A stretch of 36,636 bases of DNA from Calcarisporiella thermophila CBS 279.70 (lineage: Eukaryota > Calcarisporiellomycota): positions 213,308 to 249,943 of the forward strand of contig NW_027192200.1 in assembly GCF_041956535.1 (NCBI RefSeq), written 5' to 3'. The notes beneath the pieces were generated by a model that ran no database searches, was not told where the DNA came from, and saw nothing but the letters and a program-made list of their open reading frames with translations. The position numbers were made by a program, and so were the translations under genes. This document shows, one piece after another, positions 27,995 to 36,636 of this stretch; within the stretch, counting starts at the first letter, position 1, and every line of letters starts with the position of its first letter.

Positions 27995-30900
27995 CTATGA
28001 GAGATGAAAACCCCCTTGGCCCTCCCTCATCCCCACCTGCAATCGCTCGCGCATCACCTGCTTGGATGAGTATTCGGGGAGTTTCAGGTAGTTTACACAG
28101 GTCATCACTGAGGGGAGATAGTCATTGGCCGTGAGCGGGGGTTCATGGGGCCGGCGAACGATGGTGAAGGGTGGGTTCAGGCTTTTAAATCCTAAAAGAT
28201 GAAAAAAAAAGTACCAGAAAATTAGCCATTGGATAAATGGCAGTCCCCCAGGATGGCCTAAGTTCAAGAGGAAGGGAAGGGGGTGCATACCGCCAATGGG
28301 CAGTTTAGGGCTGCCAGTGATAAACTGCAGGAATTCTCGGCGCTCCTTGATGTCAAACTCCGTCATCAGTTCCACCAGGTGTTGCACGGGACGGCTGCTC
28401 AAGGTGTAGCCGTGGTCGGCCTTGATGGCATCCTGGATGGTCTCCTTGGACCAATCCTCGGGAGCCCGCCCAAAGAGTGCTGCCAGCTCCTCGGCCGTGA
28501 AGATGCGCAGATCACGGACGGGGAACACCGTGTCGAACCCCTTTCGAAACGCCGCTATCTGGTTTGCTACGCCCGTCCCGATGGTGTAGTCGACAACTAG
28601 GGAGATGTACTCCTCAATGTTGTCCATGCCCACATCGATATTCGTTCCACCAGGCTGGAAACAATAAAAAAAACCACACAAGAGACAGGTTAGCAAGGGT
28701 TCCGCCACGAGGGAATCAAATAATACACGGTAACAACCTTGAGCTCAATCTCTGGATATCCCGGCGCAGTGAAGTTCAAGCAGAACTCTTCCAAGCTCAG
28801 CCCGCTCAAGCGGAGCTCGCTCAGCATCTCCTGTTTTTCCTCAGTTTTCAGGTCAGCGCGCCGCAGGATCCGCTTCTTCTCGTCGACAAAGAACTTCACC
28901 TCTTCCAGCGATCTCCCAAGGGTCTGATCGACGCTCCGCAGCAGGCCAATGCTCCGCTTCACCTCCTCGCCGAGCACCATCTGCAGAAAGAGGGGGTGGA
29001 AGGGGATATCGATGATGCGTGAGTCGAGAAGCGAACGCGCAACGAACTGGCCCAGCGCGAAGAACAACTTGATGATCTTACTGGCCTCGTCCCGGCCGTC
29101 GCCCTCCCCACCCGATGGGCTCGCGGGCAGCGGGCGGGGGAAGAGGCCCCGCTCCGAGTGCACATAACTGCTCTTCGGGTCACGCCCATCATCCCGCCAC
29201 ATCTTGACCGCCTTTCGGCAAAACTCCCGCGACACCACCGCGTAGAATTCCAGCGTCGGTCCCAACCCGGTCCCCACCTCCTCGAAATACTCCACCTCCA
29301 GCGCCGCCGACAGCCTCCCGTAGAGCTCGAGCACCCGGATTGCGCTCTCAAGCATCTTGTGCCGCGAGATCCGCACTTTTTGCCGTTGAACCCGGCCCAG
29401 GAACACGTGCGAATCATCGTGCCGGGAGGCATGCAAACTCAGCACGTCGTTTGCGTGGTTTTGTTGGTGAAGCTGTTGCCAGCGGGCCATGGACCGGGAG
29501 TACCCGAACGAGGTGCTCTGCAGGAAGATGTAGCGCGTCTCGAAGGGGAAGAGAAAGGGATAGCCCCTCACCAGGTCGAAGCACCAGGCGGGAAGGCACG
29601 CGCTCGCCACAATCAGGGGCTCCTCCAGCTGGCGATTTAATTTCGCGGCCAACTTCCCGTTCACAAAGTCGTCCTGCGCCTCGCCCCGCTGCGCCTGAAA
29701 GGCGGCCAAAGCGCCCGCCGAGTTCGCCTCCACCTCAGCTCGGAGGGAATGAAGCACTCGCAGCAGTTTCAAGACCTTGGAGTACTCCGGCGGGCTCGAC
29801 GGCGACTCTGGGACGTCCTCCTGCTGCGGGGAGGGTCGCAGGAGCTCGGGAGAGGGCGCGGGGCCGGGGACTTTGCGGTACCTAACCGTGTAGATGGTGG
29901 ACCAGACGTTTCGGCTGCCGGACCCATGTTCAAGCTGGTGGATGGCGGCGTAGATGGTGGAGTCGAGATCCACCGGCATGCTGCTGTCGCCGACGGTAAA
30001 CGCAAGGTGCCAGTCTTGCGAAGCGGACGCGCTGCTGGACGGCTGCGGCTCTTGAAACTGAGTGCCGGGCACATTAGAGCGGGAGCGTGAGGACGATGGG
30101 CGTGACAGAGAGGCCAGAGGGGAAGGCGTGGAGGGCCGGGATCGGGTCCGGCGGGTCGAGGTGGAGGTCGGGGTCGGGGTCGAGGAGGAAGAGCGCACCG
30201 GAGTTCCCGGCTTGATGTCGACCGGGGATGCGCCCTCGTCCTGCTCCATAGCATCCACATTCTCATCCACGGCGCTCTCCACCTCGTCCACCTCGCCCCG
30301 CGGCCTCACTCTCCTTTCGTCCGCCATTTCCGTGTCCACACCAAGTTGCATTTCACGCCGTTGCCTACTGCGTCGACGACCCGATGAGCGGCCAGTAGGG
30401 GAGGGATTAGAAGCGTGTGCTCCAGGAGCAGATGTGGACGAAGGGGCTTGGGAAGTTGATGACGAGGCCGAGGATGAGCTTGCAGTCTCAACTGCTGCCG
30501 GGGTGGCGATTCGGGGCTGCAAGTAGTCGGCCAGAACTTTGAAGGTTGCGATGGCATGCACCGACACCACCAAGTTCGAGTAGGGAGGCGGCACCTCCAG
30601 CCCCGGTTCCGCCACCAACTTCAGGCGCATTTGTTTGGTGAGCATCATCACGGGACTTCGCCTGGCCTCGTCGAGCACTGACTGGTAGGCCGTCACGACC
30701 TCAAATGACTCCAAGCGCCCTAGCAATTCTTGCAGACGCTTGACAAGCAAGGAAAACTCCTCGTGTCCGGTGGGCCTGTCCATGCTCGCAACACCGCTCT
30801 GGTCGCCCAAAAAGATCCCCATGAAGGCTCGTTGTCGATCTTCGAGCGGCGCCTTGGAATAGTCGTGTTCGTCAAGATACCCTAGCAGGGCCTCCATAAA

Positions 30901-33379
30901 GCCACTCTGGAGCAGCTCAAAGCACGACATTGAGTCGCGGGTCGGTGGAAAATGCTGCGCAATGCGATGAAGCACAGAGATCGCGCAGGGATCCGAGGCG
31001 GAGCCGCGTAAACTCGCAGAAAGCTGTTTCAGCTCGAGAAGGACGGCGGTCGCAGGGTGAACGTTGCCCTCACACTCATCTGGAAAATAAGCGTTGCGAA
31101 GAGCACTGGCCCGTTGGAGAATCAGGGCATAAAGCTGCTGATCGCGGGGCGAATCGTTGAATACAAGATGGCGAGCGGCAGGGGGGCTCTGTAGGCCGAG
31201 CCGCTCAAGGACCCGAAGGTTCTCCAAAAAGGAGCCTTGTTGTTGTGCATTCGTGGGAGGCAATGTGGAGGAGGTAGAGGGGGGGGAGGAGGGGGAGAAG
31301 GAGGAGGAAGAAGGGGCCGTCGCGCCCGAACTTACGCTAGCAGGATTTAATATTGCAAATGGGGTAGGTTCCGCATACGTCCCAGTAGCACCACTGTTCA
31401 AGGATGTTGAATCTTGAGTCTTGCCCTGGTCAATTGGGGCAGCCAAGGTTTGTCGGGTGCTCGCCTCTTCGATCAACCTGTTCATTTCAAACACGACCCC
31501 CTCCCTGCGAAAATAATAATGGTATACATCCGGCAGTTTTTTCATCAGTAGTTCGGCCAGCTGCAATGCACCCATGACTAAAGTCGGATATTCCTGTTGA
31601 GCTAATATTCCCGTGAGAAAACTGGCGAACGGCACATCTCGAAGAGATGCCTCGAGAACATCCGCATCCGAAAAAGTAACAAACTTGAGGAGGCCGGCCA
31701 CCACCCGCTGGCGAATCTGTAGGTTGACCGTGGCGGAAAAGAGTTCCGAGAGCGTGGGGACAAGCACGCGGCCAAAGTGGCGGAGGATATCGGGCCGGGA
31801 GCGGAGGAGCTCCACGCGAGCGTCATTCTCAGCCTGCTGTTCAGGCGACAAATCTTGGCCAGGGTTCGCCATGTGGGTGGAGTTGATCGTAGCATGGGAC
31901 AGATCAAAAAGGCCGTCTAAGAGGAATAGATATATCAAGCCCCGTTAGCCAGACCCTTCATCCAGTGGAATGCGCAGTGCTATTACTTTTGGGAAGAGAG
32001 GGCAAGAGTTCGCAAATCACCCCTAGCACTTCATACAATTGCTCACGCGGGCGATGGATAATATGTGCCTGTATGACGACAGGAGGAAGAGCACTAGAGA
32101 TTTCGGTAGGGAACATGTGTCCGGTGATAACCTGGAAGAGCACATCGACGATATTCATCTCCAAAAGCTCGAAGCCGAGATTCGGAGAGCTGTGGGACAC
32201 GACGTTAAGCAAACGAAGGAGTTGTGTGAAAATGGATGGGCTAGAAGAGAGGCAAGAAAAGGAGATAGGCAAAGACGGGTGAGGGGGGGGGGGATGAGTT
32301 TTTATTTTCCAATTTTTGCACACGCTTGCGAGATCTACTCCCACTTACCTGATAATCGCGTTACTACTTCTGGGTATAAGAAGTTCAATTATACTTTCTA
32401 AGAGTCCCTTTGAAATGATTGCCTAATGATCAAGTTAAAAAAACGAATTCCCTCCAGCAAACCAAAGTGGTGTAGTAATCACCTCCAACTGCCCTGCATT
32501 CCCCTTGAATGTATCAGCCAACCGTACAAAACATAGACACGTCTGCTCCACTACCCGTTGATCCGAAGAGTGCATGGTCTGCTCCAGTATAGGCACTACC
32601 TCACGCACAGATTCAAATGCATCCACATTAACACTCCGGCACATGTTAGCGGCGGTGGAAACCGCGGTTCGCTGTGTATGAGTGCTGAAGAAATCAAGGT
32701 ACGAGAGAACAGCCCGCAACCCTCCCTCGCGAACAAGAGTGTTGGGATACTCGGTAGAGATTTTATCCAAGGTCTTTTCAGCAGCAACAACAAAAACAAC
32801 AAAAAAAAAAGATCAGCACCAACATCGAGTGGTCCCCAGTCTAGAAGAATGCCAGCTTACACTAAGTGCCTGCTCTGCCAAATCAATGTATTGGATCTCC
32901 AGCAACTTCTGGCATAGTACCGGAACAGCGCCGCCATACACAACGGTGCCTGTTGATGCGGGGTTGGCCTCCATCAAATTGGACAGGCATCGACAGGCTA
33001 GTAGCATTAAATCGGGTACTGTACTGTCGCGCATCAGTGCAACCAGCTCCCGCACAAAGGGCTCGGCCCCAAAGCCTGCAAGGGAATCCTCCGTTGCTAC
33101 GGAGAGAAGCTCAGCGAGCTCTTGTAGGGCAATGAGTTGCAGTGAAGGATCTCCGGAACGTAGAGTTTCAAGGAGTGTGCGATATTTCTGGGACTGGTGG
33201 AACCCAGGTGGACGAGGCCGCTTTGATTCTTCATCCTCATCCTCTTCACTCTCTTCCTCTTCTCCCCCCTCGTTCCCCCCCCCATCGGTGTCCTCCTCTC
33301 TCCTCTCCCCAGTGACCTCCTCTTCTTCCTCTTCTCTCTCATGTTCCGCTTCGGACATGGTGACATCCTCTTCCGCCAT
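27995..33379 (-). CDS. UFD4: HECT-type E3 ubiquitin ligase, UFD4/TRIP12 family
   Basis: Seven exons: 33379-32861, 32773-32463, 32393-32349, 32240-31987, 31916-28738, 28654-28291 and 28191-27995; 1622 residues (yeast Ufd4 1483). An acidic N-terminus (Glu/Asp runs, ~1-55) precedes armadillo-like repeats (~60-400: LQLIALQELAELLSV, LACRCLSNLMEANP, GGLRAVLSYLDFFSTHTQRTA). Serine/proline-rich linkers lie in the long exon 5. The HECT domain ends the protein with TGSPKLPIGGFKSLNPPF, the catalytic Cys in SVMTCVNYLKLPEYSS and the closing GQGGFHLS. The family extends ubiquitin chains on N-terminal ubiquitin fusions and N-degron substrates. MAEEDV is the first in-frame ATG. The exon 2/3 junction (donor GTTTGC, acceptor AAAG) is the least certain. 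Confidence 0.93.
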
Positions 33380-34022
33380 TCTCACTCGAACTTCATCATC
33401 CGCAGGCTTTCTACATGGAAAATTCAATGCCAAAGATTAATTCAACTATCGATTTCCAGAAATCTAATGCAATGCTATCCAATCTGTGATCCAATCCTAA
33501 AATCATACTGTTCCATTTTAGCTTTGATCAAGCGCGAACTTACTCTCTTGTTTGCTCTGAATTTTCGGCGCTGTTATTTAGAGGCAGACCAGCAAAAGTA
33601 GGCGGTTGGGCTGACCCCATTATTTTACAAAAGGGGAGATGAGTTCCTGCCCAATTTTCTTTTGCTTCAAGAGTATCAACAGGAAACCAAGAAAACGCCT
33701 TGGGGCTAAGGACTAAATAAAATGCCGCGCTTGTTACTAAAACGAAGTTGGATGAAGAGAAACCAAAGAAAAAAAAAGTAAAAAGGTGGCCACGAATATA
33801 GGAAAGGAAAAAAAGGTCACTAGGCTGGTACTACTTCGTGATCGCAGTTTACTAAAATATGAAGGTTTCAGACGGGTTCTTAAGATTTTCATACTTCATT
33901 AGCAAAGAAAATCAAAGAAAATAGTATAGCATATTCAAATTACAAGACTAGTGTATAACAAATACAGGAACACAGCGGGAAAAAAAAAAGAAAAACGAAC
34001 TGAGTTTTGAAGGGGGGGTGCA
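33380..34022. other. HECT gene promoter and PAH 3' flank
   Basis: About 640 bases, AT-rich with A-runs on the plus strand near 33765-33815 and 33978-33990 that match a T-rich 3' UTR of the PAH gene. No other gene recognised. A further untranslated exon of the HECT gene is possible. Confidence 0.4.
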
Positions 34023-35646
34023 TTATTGCAATTTCTCCAACGCAGTCAACAGATTCGTCATGTCACTCTTGATATTCTGCGCGTATCTCACAATCTTTTC
34101 TTTCGAGTCCAGCACCTCGATGCTTTCCGTGTACGGGTTGTAGCGCACGCTGAATGGGCGCTCAAGCGAGTGTGCAAATTCGCGTACCTTCTCCTTTGCA
34201 TCCTTGAAGGACTCAGCCACAAAGTAGACCTATACATCAATAAGAGGAGGGGTTTACTCATCACACCCATACTACGTCAGGAATCAAGGCAGCTTACGGG
34301 CTGGTAGTCGGTGATGGGGTATTTCTGCACGGCAACTTTAGAGGGATCGAAGGGACGCATTTCCGGTTTATCGGTCAGAGCATACTCCAGTTCTCCGAAC
34401 GAACTCAGGAGACCAGCCCCATATGCTCGTACGCTTTCACCCTGCTTGCAGACCCCAAATTCAACGGTGAACCAATAGATGGTTGCAAGCTTCTCGATGT
34501 CTTCGTCTGAAGCGCCCAAGGAAGCGAGCCCAATCTCTTGCGAGAAGTCGGCGAAATCGGAATCGGCAAACAAGGGAGCATGGCCTAGCAGTTCATGGCA
34601 TACGTCGGGCTCCGGGGTATATAGGGGTTTCGATGCGTGCCGGATGTATTGAGTGCTATGGAAAACTCGGAAAGCCAACCCATTCAAAAAGTCCCGGGAG
34701 GTCAAGAGCCCCATCACAGGTCGGAGCTGGAAGCCTGTGCAATCCTTCAAGAATCGAGACACGTCCTCCAGCTGCGGGATATTGTCCTCGCGGTAACCGC
34801 AATTTTGCTGTAACAATGGGAAGACGTATTGATGCTCGCGGCAAGCATGGGATGGGTATAGTTGCGTTAGGGTGCGATATACGGTTCCCCATGTCTTGAT
34901 TTCATCGGGGGTGTAGTCGATACGCGGGAGCGGCATGCCCGTCCGGTACGTCTTGGCAATACGAGTGATCTCGGCACGACGCGCTCGATAAACGGGGTCC
35001 TTGGCCCCGGGGTGATCGGAACCTGTGTAGATAGAGAGGGCAAGATTAAATGGAGAAGAAGAGGAAGGGAAATATGGGTGCCTCGGAGACTTACTCAGCT
35101 CTTCACCCATCTCCAGCACTTTCTCGGCAAAGGTGTCGAGATCGCTCAGCTTGCGCGGGAACCATGGAACACTGTTAAACAGGGTGGATTCCCCTCCGCC
35201 CGAGCTAACGACGCCCACCTGCTTGACCGTTTTTTTAAGCGCCTCAACGACCTCAGAGACTTGCTGCATGCTCTTCGCTTGGAAGTCAATGAAGAAGTCG
35301 AAGTCCCAGGCCGCGGTTTTGCTCGGGCGACTGTGAGTAATAAAAATATCATCGGTGAGGAGAAGGGAATCCAGAAGAACTCACAGATGAGTCACTTACG
35401 ACTCAATGCGGCTCAATGACACATTGAGCTTCTTTAAAACATCGAGGCAGTCCTCGAGCGCACCAACCTAACACGAATAATCTTTTTTTAAGATCCATTA
35501 GCCGACACGTCAAATAAGCCCATACAAACCTTGTCGGTAATGGAAAATATGATAGTGGTGCGTAGACTATCGCCGGTTTTAGGCGCGGGTAGCACCTGCG
35601 AGGGGGCATGGAGGGGAGTATTCGGGGTAGTGGTGCCAGCGTTCAT
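34023..35646 (-). CDS. PAH: Phenylalanine 4-hydroxylase (tetrahydropterin-dependent)
   Basis: Five exons: 35646-35530, 35467-35400, 35330-35095, 35022-34298 and 34229-34023; 450 residues, near the 452 of human PAH. It converts phenylalanine to tyrosine using O2, Fe(II) and tetrahydrobiopterin. An N-terminal ACT regulatory domain (~28-95: [33 protein letters not shown]) precedes the catalytic domain (~120-430: [54 protein letters not shown]). Iron ligands are His283 and His288 in [13 protein letters not shown] and Glu328 in [12 protein letters not shown], two residues from human numbering. A C-terminal helix (ALEKLQ) fits tetramer assembly. Family members hydroxylating Tyr or Trp are close; the ACT domain and length favour Phe. 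The enzyme is rare in fungi. Confidence 0.95.
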
Positions 35647-36636
35647 TATTTGTTGGGGAAGGATTATTTTTTAGGTGAATAGGCGAAAGGAAGCGAGAAA
35701 AGAGCGCCCGCTTTTATCAACTTCCTTCTTAACTCCTTGATCGTGGGAAATTCTGTGACTGCAAAAGATGCTCAAATTTTTCCGGAGAAAAACTTAGCTT
35801 AAAAAATGTTAAGAAATTAAGTTTCTGCTGGAGATTAACATAAGTGTCCATTTTAAGTAAACATAGGGCACCATGGGCTTGAGATGAGTTTGTAGTCATA
35901 ACATCCACACTGGGACGGGGCGTTCGCCACTGCTTTTACCCTCACCCAGCAAAAGCCATCCCCACTTATAGCTGAGCTTGGGGAGAATTCAAATTCCGGT
36001 ATTTTTTCTTGGTGCAAACAGGTTTCTTTCTCCTGGTCTATCCGGTAATCGAGGCATGAATAATAACAAGGGTGGGGATGGGCTATGCATGTTGATGGTT
36101 CGGACTGGTAATTAAAGGAGTTTCAAGAGACTCCCCCCTGAGATAAAGAGTTAATAAGTGTACAAGGGTAATAATGGTGAATGCTTAGGCACATGGAGAT
36201 TGTATAGTATACTCTCTATTTAATGCTATCGAGGCTGCGTAACACCTATTGCCAAATTTCGGCCTGAAAATGTCGCCAAGCTATTAGTCAGAGTTAGAAT
36301 TGGTAGGTCAAGAGATAAAGGGGTTAAACCTATTTCCAAGCTGCTTTTAAGTTTAAATTTTGAGGGCTATGAGGAAAGCGCCAGTCTCTGATAGGAGGAT
36401 AAAAAATCATACAATATATGAAGTTTGTTTGCACTAAAGCTAAATGCAAGAAGCATCAGATAAGCTTGTCAAGAGATGAAAAAATGGTGTGTTAGCGTCA
36501 GGATTCAACTGCCAAGCTATCAAATTTATTGCAAAAGCACAAAACAAATAATGATAGAGAATTGATTTCTCACGATCTTGCTGATTAACATATGACCCAT
36601 CTGCCATCCCTGAAATCATTCCGCAAATATGCAACC
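35647..36636. other. PAH promoter and distal intergenic DNA
   Basis: About 1 kb of AT-rich DNA to the window edge. A 64-codon open frame on the minus strand (36440-36634) shows no recognisable motif. Nothing else supported. Confidence 0.4.

Noticed and set aside
33380-33433. N-terminal extension of the HECT protein upstream of MAEEDV
   Set aside because: The frame is open but has no ATG; a TTG start is not expected in a fungal nuclear gene.
32682-33440. 252-codon plus-strand frame antisense to the HECT gene N-terminus
   Set aside because: A Ser-rich mirror of the Glu/Asp-rich exon on the other strand.
36440-36634. 64-codon open frame at the right edge
   Set aside because: No motif, AT-rich, and no plausible splice partner in the window.

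Overview
The window is nuclear DNA of a filamentous fungus. Protein genes carry short spliceosomal introns (mostly 62-130 bases, GT...AG), intergenic DNA is AT-rich, and the gene set is fungal: arginine-specific carbamoyl-phosphate synthetase small subunit, an Xbp1-like APSES factor, a UFD4-type HECT ligase, MAF1, an MSS4-type PIP5K and NAD-formate dehydrogenase. A full-length phenylalanine hydroxylase is rare in fungi and, with the tandem kelch/one-TM surface proteins, suggests an early-diverging lineage such as Mortierellomycota. That placement is inference.

Layout. 1-1150: the 3' remnant of a non-LTR retrotransposon, a degenerate tRNA-like gene (-) and tRNA-Lys(UUU) (+). 1.4-4.0 kb: a RidA-family gene (-) and CPA1 (-). 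The CPA1 5' leader holds a spliced upstream ORF whose product matches the fungal arginine attenuator peptide (AAP). 5.7-10.2 kb: two tandem kelch membrane proteins (+). 10.7-12.2 kb: formate dehydrogenase (-, 7 exons). 13.7-14.6 kb: ribosomal protein uL2 (+). 14.8-17.4 kb: an ankyrin + BAH protein (+). 18.3-24.0 kb: PIP5K, MAF1 and RAD51C, all on (-). 24.25 kb: a small basic protein (+) divergent from RAD51C. 25.0-26.4 kb: an APSES/KilA-N DNA-binding protein (-). 28.0-33.4 kb: a 1622-residue HECT E3 ligase of the UFD4/TRIP12 family (-). 34.0-35.6 kb: phenylalanine 4-hydroxylase (-).

The genes are independent eukaryotic transcription units, not an operon. Links are functional only: CPA1 with its AAP uORF is a self-contained arginine-feedback unit; MAF1 represses RNA polymerase III, the polymerase that reads the tRNA genes here; RAD51C, the BAH protein and the APSES factor are nuclear.

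Exon boundaries were built by hand from splice consensus, reading frame and family alignment from memory. Every reconstructed CDS is an exact multiple of three. The item most worth following is the intron-split AAP uORF: its conserved Trp19 half is present only after splicing.
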